From contig NZ_ML123047.1 of assembly GCF_003846175.1 (NCBI RefSeq), positions 173,525 through 237,524 of the forward strand: a stretch of DNA of 64,000 nt. Direction: 5' to 3'. Made by a program: the position numbers and the translations under genes. Below, in pieces: positions 25,292 through 33,070 of the stretch. The DNA is from Streptomyces sp. ADI95-17. Lineage in GTDB: Bacteria; Actinomycetota; Actinomycetes; Streptomycetales; Streptomycetaceae. Under the pieces are notes generated by a model. The model saw only the letters and a list, made by a program, of their open reading frames with translations, had not been told where the DNA came from and searched no databases. The stretch's first letter is position 1. Every line of letters starts with the position of its first letter.

Positions 25292-26806
25292 GTGCGCGCG
25301 CGGGAACGGGCCGATGACGTACTGCGGATGTACCGGCTGGCCCGGTCCGGCGGATCCCAGAAGCTGCTGCACTGGGTGTCCGGCCGGGCAGCGGGCTGGG
25401 CCGGGCTGCTCGACGGGGACGGCACGGTGCTGCACGGCGTGACCCGGAGCCAGGACGGCACGGGTGTGGAGGCGGCCTCGCTGGCGCGCGAGTACGCGAA
25501 GAAGCTGCCGGGGCTCGACGCCCGCTCCTTCTCCTTCGACCGGGGCACGCACACCGCGCTGCTGTTCCCGCTGGACGGACCGCCGGACGCCGCCGCCCCG
25601 ATCCTGGCCGTGGTCGCGCCCCACCCGCTGCCGGACGGGCTCGCCGTCCTGCTCGCCGACGTGGCGATGCCGCTCGCCATGTGCTGGGCGGCGGAGGCGG
25701 TGGAGCGCAAGCGGCGCCGCGTGGACCTCGCGGAGTCCCGCAGCCGGGAGGCGGTGCTGCATCTGCTCATGACGGGTCAGCTGTCCATCGCCCACCAGGT
25801 GGCGGGCGCGCTGAAGCCCAACCTGCCCGACCCCGTCCGGGTGTACGTCGTGGAGTGTCCGGCCGGCCGCCGGGACGAGGTGGCGCGGATCTGCACGGAG
25901 CTGTCCGGCGGCCGGTCCTGGATCGTCCGCTGCCCGGTGTACGCCCGCCATCTGATCCTCGTCGTGCCGGCCGACGCGGGCGTCGCCGAACAGCGGCTCG
26001 GCCTCCGGGTCGCCGGGGCGGTCACCGAGTGCGTCGCGGGGGTGAGCGAGGACGTCCCGCTGGCCGACACCGCGACCGGCTACCGCCAGGCGTTCCACGC
26101 GCTGGCCGTGGCCCGCGGGCTGCCCGCCCGGCACGCCCGCTTCGGCTCGGCGCCGGACCCGGCAGTGGCCGCCGGGGCGGCCGGGGCGCGGTGGGCGGAC
26201 GAGCTGCTGCACCCGCTGCTCACGTATCTGCCGCGCCGCAGCCAGGACCCGGGCAGCCAGGAGCTCGCGGCGACGCTCACCTCCTGGCTGGCCTTCTCCT
26301 CGCACGCGACCCAGCATCTGAAGATCCACCGCAACACCCTGGCCGCCCGGCTCCGGCTGATCGGCGAGCTGCTCGGCCTGGACCTGAACCGGGTCGGTGA
26401 CCAGGCCGCCCTCGACCTGGCCCTGCGGATCCGCGCCACCCCCACCGCGCCCGGCAGGACCGGCCGGGACCAGCGGGCGGCCCGGACGCCGCTCGGCCTG
26501 GACGACATCCTGGGCGGGCCGGCCGTACGGGAATGGGCGGCCCAGCAACTGCGCCCGCTCACCGGCCCAGGCCCGGCGAAGAGCTCCGCCGACCCGCGGG
26601 AGACCCTCCGTACCTGGCTGGAGTGCGAGGGCCACCTCGCCTCGTCCGCGCAGTCGTTGGGGATCTCGGTGCCGGGTGTCCGCAAACGCCTCACCCGGCT
26701 CGAATCGGTCCTGGGCCGTTCACTGCTCCAGACGCCCAGCGCCCGTTACGACCTGTGGCTCGCCTTCCGGGCCCTGGACCTCGCGGAGCCCGGCACCGCC
26801 CGCTGA
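25292..26806 (+). CDS. PucR-family transcriptional regulator
   Basis: The protein is 504 aa from the GTG at 25292, with GGAGGA five bases before it. The middle contains a GGDEF-like/CdaR-type domain, and the PucR helix-turn-helix is HLKIHRNTLAARLRLIGELL near residue 350. A second C-terminal block (HLASSAQSLGISVPGVRKRL and RLESVLGRSLL) looks like another PucR-type helix-turn-helix, giving a duplicated DNA-binding arrangement. PucR/CdaR regulators control purine, sugar-acid or amino-acid use. No target genes are adjacent except the divergent clamp gene. Confidence 0.85.
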   Translation: MRARERADDVLRMYRLARSGGSQKLLHWVSGRAAGWAGLLDGDGTVLHGVTRSQDGTGVEAASLAREYAKKLPGLDARSFSFDRGTHTALLFPLDGPPDAAAPILAVVAPHPLPDGLAVLLADVAMPLAMCWAAEAVERKRRRVDLAESRSREAVLHLLMTGQLSIAHQVAGALKPNLPDPVRVYVVECPAGRRDEVARICTELSGGRSWIVRCPVYARHLILVVPADAGVAEQRLGLRVAGAVTECVAGVSEDVPLADTATGYRQAFHALAVARGLPARHARFGSAPDPAVAAGAAGARWADELLHPLLTYLPRRSQDPGSQELAATLTSWLAFSSHATQHLKIHRNTLAARLRLIGELLGLDLNRVGDQAALDLALRIRATPTAPGRTGRDQRAARTPLGLDDILGGPAVREWAAQQLRPLTGPGPAKSSADPRETLRTWLECEGHLASSAQSLGISVPGVRKRLTRLESVLGRSLLQTPSARYDLWLAFRALDLAEPGTAR

Positions 26807-26814
26807 ACCCGAAA

Positions 26815-26848
26815 GGGGGCGCGTCCGGCCGGAGCCGGGCACGCCCCC
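26815..26848. terminator. Terminator between PucR gene and chitinase
   Basis: Arms 26815-26829 and 26834-26848 pair at 12 of 15 positions (GGGGGCG/CGCCCCC outside, CCGGC/GCCGG inside). The hairpin lies between convergent genes. Confidence 0.7.
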
Positions 26849-26877
26849 GCCGGGTGGGGGACAGCGGGAGCCGCGGG

Positions 26878-27774
26878 TCAGCAGCTCAGGTTGGAACCGG
26901 GGGTGGTGCCGAGGATCTGCACGAACGCCTGGTAGCGGTCGATGCGGCTCTGGACCTGGGAGGGGTTGCCTCCGTTGCACTCCAGGGTGCCGTTGATGGA
27001 GCGGATGGTCTCGCCGAACCCGGCGCCGTTCACCATGGCGTTGTGGGCGGTCATCGTGCCGGGGCCGTTCTGGGTGTTCCAGTACCAGAGGCCGGTCTTC
27101 CAGGCGACCGAGGCATTCTGCTCGACCAGGTACGGGTTGCCCAGCAGGTCGATGCCGAGCGCGTCACCGGCGGCCTTGTAGTTGAAGTTCCAGCTGAGCT
27201 GGATCGGGCCGCGTCCGTAGTACGCGGCCTGGCCGGCCGGGCAGCCGTAGGGCTGGCTGCTGTCGCAGTAGTGCGGGTAGTTGGACGTGTTCTGCTCGAC
27301 CACGTACACCAGACCGCCGGTCTCGTGGCTGACGTTGGCGAGGAACGCCGCCGCCTCCTGGCGCTTGACGGTGTCGCTGCCGGTGTTCGCGAAGCCCGGG
27401 TACGCGCTCAGGGCCGCGGTCAGCCCCTCGTACGTGTAGAACGAATTCCGGTTCGGGAACATCTGGTTGAACTGCGCCTCGCTGACGACGAAGCCGGACG
27501 GGGTGCCCGGGTCCGTGCCGCCGTCACCACAACTGCCCTGGTCCGCCCAGACGTCCGAGCTGCCGGGGGTCTCGTTCTGGGTCCACCACTTGGCGGTCCA
27601 GTTGTGCCCGTTGTAGGAGGCGGACCCGCCCCCGGTGTAGACGGACGAGGAGTTCCAGGGGGTCGCGCAGGCGGCCGCCGCGGCGGCGTTGGCGGCGGTG
27701 ACCGCGGGGAGGAAGACGACCGTTGCGGCGACCGCGGCCAACGCGGTCAGCAGGCCCATGAAGCGCCTGATCAT
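26878..27774 (-). CDS. GH19 chitinase with N-terminal chitin-binding module
   Basis: The protein is 298 aa and secreted: the ATG at 27774 has GGAG seven bases upstream and gives the signal peptide IRRFMGLLTALAAVAATVVF, ending near AANAAAAA. Residues about 35-75 form a CBM5/12-type module (WNSSSVYTGGGSASYNGHNW, TAKWWTQNETPG). A Gly/Thr/Pro linker leads to the GH19 domain. The catalytic acid Glu is in VSHETGGLVYV and the second Glu in VVEQNTSNY, with the family block YYGRGPIQLSWNFNYKAAG. It hydrolyses chitin with inversion. Promoter repeats place it in the chitin/N-acetylglucosamine regulon. Confidence 0.95.
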   Translation of the reverse strand: MIRRFMGLLTALAAVAATVVFLPAVTAANAAAAAACATPWNSSSVYTGGGSASYNGHNWTAKWWTQNETPGSSDVWADQGSCGDGGTDPGTPSGFVVSEAQFNQMFPNRNSFYTYEGLTAALSAYPGFANTGSDTVKRQEAAAFLANVSHETGGLVYVVEQNTSNYPHYCDSSQPYGCPAGQAAYYGRGPIQLSWNFNYKAAGDALGIDLLGNPYLVEQNASVAWKTGLWYWNTQNGPGTMTAHNAMVNGAGFGETIRSINGTLECNGGNPSQVQSRIDRYQAFVQILGTTPGSNLSC

Positions 27775-27849
27775 GCGATCACTCCTTCGGTGCGGCGCAC
27801 CGGTCCGAGCGGTGCGCCGCCATGGGGGGTTGCCCGTCACTCAAGCGGC

Positions 27850-27879
27850 ACTGGTCTGAACCTGTCAAGGTCTAGACCA
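27850..27879 (-). promoter_or_regulatory. Chitinase direct repeats / DasR-type sites, gene 1
   Basis: ACTGGTCTGAACCT (27850-27863) and AGGTCTAGACCA (27868-27879) flank a minus-strand TTGACA. Paired 12-bp repeats of this kind overlap the -35 region of Streptomyces chitinase promoters and mediate chitin induction and glucose repression; they also match the DasR consensus. Confidence 0.85.
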
Positions 27880-27980
27880 AAAGAGCAGCCCGTGCAGGGA
27901 AGCATCCAGGGGCGCACGGACGGCGCATCATGCTCATCACGCGCATCGCGTGACGGCGTATGACGGCATTTGACGCCGCG

Positions 27981-28853
27981 TCAACAGGTCAGTCCGGAGC
28001 CCGGTGCCGTGCCGAGGACGGACGTGATCCGCTCGTACTTGGCCACCCGGGCCGCGACCGAGGCGGGGTTGCCGCCGTCGCACTCCAGGGCCCCGTTGAG
28101 CGAACGGATCGTCTCGCCGAAGCCCGCACCGCCGACCATCGCCTCGTGCGAGGTCATCGTGCCGGGGCCGTTCTGGGTGTTCCAGTACCAGAGCGCGGTC
28201 TGCCAGGCGACGGACGGATCCCGCTCGACGAGCCAGGGGTCGCCCAGCAGATCGAGACCGAGCGCGTCGCCCGCGGCCTTGTAGTTGAAGTTCCAGCTGA
28301 ACATGATCGGGCCCCGGCCGTAGTACGCCTTCTGCCCGGCCGGGCAGCCGTACGGCCGGCTGTAGTCGCACTTGCGCCAGTAGTTGTCCTCGTTGATCTC
28401 CTTCACGTACTGGAGCCCTACCGACTCGAAGTCCGCGTGGGTCAGGAACGCCGCCGCCTCCCGGGCGCGGGTGGCAGGCGTGCCGGTGTTCGCGAAGCGC
28501 GGGTAGGCGTGCAGGGCGTCGATCAGCCCCTGGTACGTGTAGAAGGGGTTGCGGTCCGGGAAGATCTCGTCGAACTGCGCCTCACTGATGGCGAAGTCCG
28601 AGACCCCGCCCGTACAGGCCCCCCGGTCGTCCCAGACGCCCGTGGCGCCCGGATTCTCGTTCCGCGTCCACCACTTGGCCGTCCAGTTGCGGCCGTGGTG
28701 CGAGACCGTGCCGTCGGCCGTGTAGGCGGTCGACGCACTCCACAGGGGCGCGCACGGTGCGACCGGCCCGGTGGTGGCGGAGGCGGCGGGGGCGAGGGCG
28801 ACCGTCGCGACGAGGGAACTCAGCACGACCAGAAGGCTCTTGATCCGTTTCAG
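27981..28853 (-). CDS. GH19 chitinase paralogue with a probable CTG start
   Basis: The protein is 290 aa if started at the CTG at 28853, which follows GAAGGAG by nine bases and gives a complete signal peptide (KRIKSLLVVLSSLVATVALA, then PAASA). The first in-frame GTG (28826) would leave a peptide without its positive n-region, and an in-frame stop precedes the CTG. The CBM5/12 module (LWSASTAYTADGTVSHHGRN) and GH19 domain match the neighbour closely. In the active site the general-acid Glu is kept (ADFESVGLQ) but the preceding His is Phe. The second Glu (VKEINEDNY) is kept. It is probably active on chitin, perhaps with altered rate. Confidence 0.9.
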   Translation of the reverse strand: MKRIKSLLVVLSSLVATVALAPAASATTGPVAPCAPLWSASTAYTADGTVSHHGRNWTAKWWTRNENPGATGVWDDRGACTGGVSDFAISEAQFDEIFPDRNPFYTYQGLIDALHAYPRFANTGTPATRAREAAAFLTHADFESVGLQYVKEINEDNYWRKCDYSRPYGCPAGQKAYYGRGPIMFSWNFNYKAAGDALGLDLLGDPWLVERDPSVAWQTALWYWNTQNGPGTMTSHEAMVGGAGFGETIRSLNGALECDGGNPASVAARVAKYERITSVLGTAPGSGLTC

Positions 28854-28926
28854 CGCTGCTCACTCCTTCGACAGGGCACGCCGAACCCCTCGGCGGGCCG
28901 TCCGGATGTCCCGCCACTCAAGCCTC

Positions 28927-28958
28927 ACTGGTCTGGACCTGTCAAGGTCTGGACCAGT
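28927..28958 (-). promoter_or_regulatory. Chitinase direct repeats / DasR-type sites, gene 2
   Basis: ACTGGTCTGGACCT (28927-28940) and AGGTCTGGACCAGT (28945-28958) form a near-symmetric pair with a minus-strand TTGACA between them and TTGAGT 18 bases further on. The architecture is the same as upstream of the first chitinase. Confidence 0.87.
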
Positions 28959-29065
28959 CGGAGAACAACGGGCGAACACCACCCGACAGGACCCTCGGGC
29001 GCCCCCAACTCCCCGTGCCCCGTACGTACGGTGGCCGAAGGTTTCCTCAAGGGGGTGCGAGGACC

Positions 29066-30595
29066 GTGGAGTGGCTCAGCGCCGAGAACATCGTGGCCGT
29101 GGCGACCGCCGTACTGGGTGTCCTGGCCTCCGTCGGGGTGCTCTGGTACGAGCGCCGGGTGCCCCGCCGCAAGCGGATCGGCTACCGCGTCCAGATGGAC
29201 ACCCCGATCGGCAGCGAGGCGGGTCTGGGGCGGGCCAATGTGCGGCTCGGCCTCTTCGGCGAGACGCCGGACATGGACGATGCCACGCTCGTCCTGCTCC
29301 GGATCGAGAACGACGGCTCGCAGTCCATCGCCGACAACGACTACACCGGACGCGGACTCCACGGGCTGACCGCCGAGTTCACCGGCCGCACGGTCCACAG
29401 CGTCGCCGTCACGCACGCGCCCGGCGCCGACCATCTGATGGAGCACTTCACCCCGGACGGCGGGCTGCGCCAGAGCGGATCGCGGATCCGGCTGCCGCGC
29501 GTACCGCTCAACCGGGGCGAGCACTTCAAGCTGCTGGTGCTGCTCACCGGGGCGCCCGTGGACAGCCCCATCCGCATCGTCGGCGGCATCCAGGACGGCG
29601 AGGTCGGCCCCAACCGGGCGGTCCGCCCCGACGACAAGCCCCCGCTGTTCGGCCCGGCCGCCCGGCTGATCACCGTCGCGCTGACCGTCTGCGTCGTCAC
29701 GCTGGCCTCGATCATCCTGGTGCGCGACGACACCCCGCCCCCGATGGGCTGCCGGCGCGGCACGCTGGTCGTGACCGGCTCCACCGCCTTCAGGCCGGCC
29801 CTGCTGGACCTGGCAAAGAAGTACGAGCGGGAGTGCGAGGGCGCCGACATCCGCGTGCAGGTGCACGGCAGCAACGCCGGGATACGGGACCTCGCGGACC
29901 GGGGCGCCGAGGCCGGGAGTTCCGGCGCCCCCGCCGTGATCGCCTTCTCCGACGGGCCCAGGCCGGACGGCTTCCCGCAGCTGCGCGAGAGCCGGGTCGC
30001 CGTCTCGCTCTTCCGCCTCGTCGTCAACGACCGGGTGGGGCTGAGGAATCTGAGCCTCACCGACGTCCGGCGGATCTACCGCGGCGAGATCCGCAACTGG
30101 AAGACCCTCGGCGGCCCCGACCTGCCCGTGCTCCTGGTCAGCCGGGACGCCAACTCCGGCACCCGCGAGGTCTTCCAGCGCCGCGTGCTCGGCCACAACG
30201 AACCGGCCCAGTCCTCCCGCGACTGCACCACCAAGGACGACGAGCGGGCCCGGGTGGTCCGCTGCGAGCTCGACTCCACCGAACAGGTCCTGGCCATGGT
30301 CGGCCGGCGCGACGGCGCGATCGGCTACAGCGAACTGCGCCTGGGCACGCCGCTGCGCGGCGCCCACCCGCTCGCCATCGACGCGGCCACCCCGTCCGCC
30401 GACACGATCGGCTCCAGCACGTACCCGTACCGCGAGATCGAGTACGCCTACACCTACGGCCGGCCGCCCACCGGCTCACTGACCGCCGGCTTCCTGGGCT
30501 ACCTCACCCGGGGCGACGGCCAGGACGTGATCCGCGCCCGCGGCCACCTGCCGTGCGCGACGCCGGAGGCGCTGCGGATCTGCGGCGAGAGGTGA
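29066..30595 (+). CDS. Membrane-anchored PstS-like substrate-binding protein
   Basis: The protein is 509 aa from a GTG at 29066. It has an N-terminal membrane helix (IVAVATAVLGVLASVGVLWY), a beta-rich cytoplasmic or junction domain of about 180 residues, a second helix (LITVALTVCVVTLASIILV), and then a periplasmic-binding-protein domain resembling phosphate-binding PstS (VVTGSTAFRPALLDLAKKYE, VQVHGSNAGIRDLADRG, RGEIRNWKTLGG, SRDANSGTREVFQRRVL). The SGTR loop is the anion-binding signature of PstS. No ABC permease genes follow, so it is likelier a sensor or scavenging receptor than a transporter subunit. Confidence 0.8.
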   Translation: MEWLSAENIVAVATAVLGVLASVGVLWYERRVPRRKRIGYRVQMDTPIGSEAGLGRANVRLGLFGETPDMDDATLVLLRIENDGSQSIADNDYTGRGLHGLTAEFTGRTVHSVAVTHAPGADHLMEHFTPDGGLRQSGSRIRLPRVPLNRGEHFKLLVLLTGAPVDSPIRIVGGIQDGEVGPNRAVRPDDKPPLFGPAARLITVALTVCVVTLASIILVRDDTPPPMGCRRGTLVVTGSTAFRPALLDLAKKYERECEGADIRVQVHGSNAGIRDLADRGAEAGSSGAPAVIAFSDGPRPDGFPQLRESRVAVSLFRLVVNDRVGLRNLSLTDVRRIYRGEIRNWKTLGGPDLPVLLVSRDANSGTREVFQRRVLGHNEPAQSSRDCTTKDDERARVVRCELDSTEQVLAMVGRRDGAIGYSELRLGTPLRGAHPLAIDAATPSADTIGSSTYPYREIEYAYTYGRPPTGSLTAGFLGYLTRGDGQDVIRARGHLPCATPEALRICGER

Positions 30596-30602
30596 GCGCG
30601 CG

Positions 30603-30642
30603 AAGGGGCCGGGGCGGCTCTTGCGGGCCGCCCCGGCCCCTT
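30603..30642. terminator. Bidirectional terminator, 16-bp stem
   Basis: Perfect arms 30603-30618 and 30627-30642 with an 8-nt loop lie between the convergent PBP-like gene and purA. Confidence 0.9.
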
Positions 30643-30679
30643 CCTTCTGTCCTGCTTGCTTTCCCGCCTGCGGTCCCGC

Positions 30680-31963
30680 TTACAGGAAGGAGTTGATCTC
30701 GATGGTCTCGGTGCGGCCGGGGCCGACACCGATCGCGGAGATCGGGGCGCCGGACATCTCCTCCAGCGCCTTCACGTACGCCTGCGCGTTCTTCGGCAGG
30801 TCACCGAAGGTCTTGGCCTTCGTGATGTCCTCGGACCAGCCCGGCAGCATCTCGTAGACCGGCTTCGCGTGGTGGAAGTCGGTCTGGCTGTACGGGAGCT
30901 CCTCGACGCGCTTGCCGTCGATCTCGTACGCCACGCACACCGGGATCTGCTCCCAGCCGGTCAGCACGTCCAGCTTGGTGAGGAAGAAGTCGGTGAGACC
31001 GTTGACCCGGGTCGCGTACCGTGCGATCACCGCGTCGAACCAGCCGCAGCGACGGTCGCGGCCGGTGGTGACACCGCGCTCGCCACCGATCCGGCGCAGC
31101 GCCTCGCCGTCCTCGTCGAGCAGCTCCGTCGGGAACGGACCGGCGCCGACGCGGGTGGTGTACGCCTTGAGGATGCCGATGACCCGGCTGATCTTCGTCG
31201 GGCCCACGCCGGCACCGGTGCAGGCGCCGCCCGCGGTCGGGTTCGACGAGGTGACGAAGGGGTACGTGCCGTGGTCGACGTCGAGCAGCGTGCCCTGACC
31301 GCCCTCGAAGAGGACGACCTTGCCCGCGTCGATGGCGTCGTTCAGGATCAGCGTCGTGTCGGCGACGTAGGGCTTGATCTGCTCCGCGTACTGGAGCATC
31401 TCCTCGACGATCTTGCCGGACTCGATGGCACGGCGGTTGAAGACCTTGGCCAGGAGCTGGTTCTTCTGCTCCAGGGCCGCGTCGACCTTCTGTTCCAGGA
31501 TCGACTCGTCGTAGAGGTCCTGGACGCGGATGCCCACTCGGTTGATCTTGTCGGCGTACGTCGGGCCGATGCCACGGCCGGTCGTGCCGATCTTGCGCTT
31601 CCCGAGGAACCGTTCCGTCACCTTGTCGATCGTGACGTTGTACGGGGTGATCAAATGGGCATTGCCGCTGATCAGCAGCTTGGACGTGTCCACGCCGCGG
31701 TCGTTCAGCCCACTCAGCTCGGAGAGCAGGACGGCCGGGTCGACGACGACACCGTTTCCGATGACCGGGGTACACCCCGGCGAAAGGATTCCGGAGGGGA
31801 GGAGATGCAGTGCGTACTTCTGGTCACCGACGACCACCGTATGGCCGGCGTTGTTGCCGCCTTGGTAGCGCACCACATAGTCCACGGATCCACCGAGGAG
31901 GTCGGTGGCCTTTCCCTTGCCCTCGTCACCCCACTGAGCACCGAGCAGCACAAGTGCGGGCAC
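30680..31963 (-). CDS. purA: Adenylosuccinate synthetase
   Basis: The protein is 427 aa, the standard length. It joins aspartate to IMP using GTP in the first step of AMP synthesis. The GTP/IMP site GAQWGDEGKGKATDLL, the catalytic His in NNAGHTVVV, the block GTTGRGIGPTYADK, and the C-terminal GRDRRCGWFD and TKLDVLTG (guanine recognition) are all present. The start is a GTG. The gene is transcribed alone, bounded by a terminator downstream and a repeat-rich promoter upstream. Confidence 0.97.
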   Translation of the reverse strand: MPALVLLGAQWGDEGKGKATDLLGGSVDYVVRYQGGNNAGHTVVVGDQKYALHLLPSGILSPGCTPVIGNGVVVDPAVLLSELSGLNDRGVDTSKLLISGNAHLITPYNVTIDKVTERFLGKRKIGTTGRGIGPTYADKINRVGIRVQDLYDESILEQKVDAALEQKNQLLAKVFNRRAIESGKIVEEMLQYAEQIKPYVADTTLILNDAIDAGKVVLFEGGQGTLLDVDHGTYPFVTSSNPTAGGACTGAGVGPTKISRVIGILKAYTTRVGAGPFPTELLDEDGEALRRIGGERGVTTGRDRRCGWFDAVIARYATRVNGLTDFFLTKLDVLTGWEQIPVCVAYEIDGKRVEELPYSQTDFHHAKPVYEMLPGWSEDITKAKTFGDLPKNAQAYVKALEEMSGAPISAIGVGPGRTETIEINSFL

Positions 31964-32018
31964 AGGCGTACACCCCTTCCGGGCGGGGCATGTCCAAGGT
32001 CAGGGGGCGTACGTAAAC

Positions 32019-32047
32019 GTCGTACATGCCGTACGACGATGTACGAC
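32019..32047. promoter_or_regulatory. Triple GTCGTAC/GTACGAC repeat upstream of purA
   Basis: GTCGTACAT (32019-32027) and ATGTACGAC (32039-32047) form a perfect 9-bp dyad with an 11-nt spacer. A further GTACGAC at 32031-32037 pairs with the first copy at 5-nt spacing. The set is 56-84 bp before the purA start, a good place for a repressor. No known PurR box is recognised. Confidence 0.5.
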
Positions 32048-32087
32048 AAGGCCTGAACCGTCGAACCGGGTGCCCCGGAATAGACGA

Positions 32088-32115
32088 AGCCCCTGGCGCA
32101 ATAGCGCAAGGGGCT
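32088..32115. promoter_or_regulatory. 12-bp hairpin in the leader of the DAGK-like gene
   Basis: Arms 32088-32099 and 32104-32115 (AGCCCCTGGCGC against GCGCAAGGGGCT, one mismatch) enclose a 4-nt AATA loop, 34 bp before the start codon. It may act as a terminator for upstream read-through, or as an attenuator. Confidence 0.55.
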
Positions 32116-32149
32116 CTTGCACCAAGATGCTACCCGAGGAAGGACCGAG

Positions 32150-33007
32150 GTGTCGGCTGCCCAGCCCCCCGGCGACGGTGCGCACCAGCTGCTGGTGGTC
32201 ATCGACCCGGTCGCCCGCCGGACCGACGGCGAGTCCGTGCGTATCGCGAAGGACGTGCTGAGCGCCGGTTCGCACGCCAAGATCTGCCTGCCCGACGGGC
32301 CCGAGGAGTTCGCCAGGGCCCTGTCCCGCCGGGGTGGCCGGCGGCCGGTGGTGGTCGGCGACGACCGTGCGCTGCGGCGGGCGGTGGCCCAGCTGTACCG
32401 GGAGCGGGAGCCGGACGGGAGCGTGCTCTCGCTGATCCCGGTCGGCACCGCGGCCGCGCTGGAACTGGCCCATTCGCTCGGCGTGCCCACGGGGGCGGTG
32501 GCGGCGGCGCGCACCGCGCTGGACGGCGCCGTGCGCAGGCTCGACCTGCTGGTCGACGACAGCGACGGCGTGGTCCTGGGCGCGCTGCACATCCCGGCGC
32601 TGAGCACGCTGCCGGGCGCGGCGGCCGCGCACACGGGGGTCACGGCGGTCTGGGACACCTGCCGCAATCTGGTCCGCACCCTGGTCCGCCCCGCCCCGTC
32701 GGCACCAGCCACCCCGCCGCCCACGCACCGGCTGCGGATCGAGGCCGACGGGGTGCTGCTGAACGACCTGGACCACCCGGTCGAATCGGTGACGGTGACC
32801 TCGCGATGCGGTGACGGGGGCCTCGCGGAAGTAGTCATCCGCCCGCCTTCGGCCGATCCGGTGACGACGGAGGCGAAGGCCGTCACGGTCTCGGGCGCGG
32901 ACTTCCGCTACCGGGCGGACATACAGGTCGGCGGCCCGGTCCGGACGAGGACGTGGACGGTGCGGGCGGGGGCCTGGGGGCTGATGCTGCCGGTGGCGGA
33001 AGGATGA
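32150..33007 (+). CDS. Diacylglycerol-kinase-like protein with degenerate active site
   Basis: The protein is 285 aa from a GTG with AGGAAGGA upstream. The fold of the lipid-kinase/NAD-kinase family is recognisable: LLVVIDPVARRTDGESVRIA, then the glycine-rich motif position, then LIPVGTAAALELAHSLGVPT, which aligns with the canonical PLGTGNDFAR block. The usual nucleotide-binding GGDGT is replaced by VVVGDDRAL, so only part of the catalytic signature survives. The C-terminal half is beta-rich as in diacylglycerol kinases. It could be a lipid-binding pseudokinase or use a different phosphoryl donor. Confidence 0.75.
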   Translation: MSAAQPPGDGAHQLLVVIDPVARRTDGESVRIAKDVLSAGSHAKICLPDGPEEFARALSRRGGRRPVVVGDDRALRRAVAQLYREREPDGSVLSLIPVGTAAALELAHSLGVPTGAVAAARTALDGAVRRLDLLVDDSDGVVLGALHIPALSTLPGAAAAHTGVTAVWDTCRNLVRTLVRPAPSAPATPPPTHRLRIEADGVLLNDLDHPVESVTVTSRCGDGGLAEVVIRPPSADPVTTEAKAVTVSGADFRYRADIQVGGPVRTRTWTVRAGAWGLMLPVAEG

Positions 33008-33070
33008 CGGGCGTGCTGCCGGTGGCGGAGGGATGACAGACGTGCTGCCGGTGGCGGAGGGATGCGGTAC
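32985..33070. repeat. 29-bp tandem repeat spanning a stop codon, three copies
   Basis: Copies start at 32985, 33014 and 33043, sharing TGCTGCCGGTGGCGGA and GGATG. The first copy is the end of the DAGK-like gene with its TGA; the third ends on the ATG of the next gene, with GGAGG in place as its ribosome-binding site. Confidence 0.92.
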
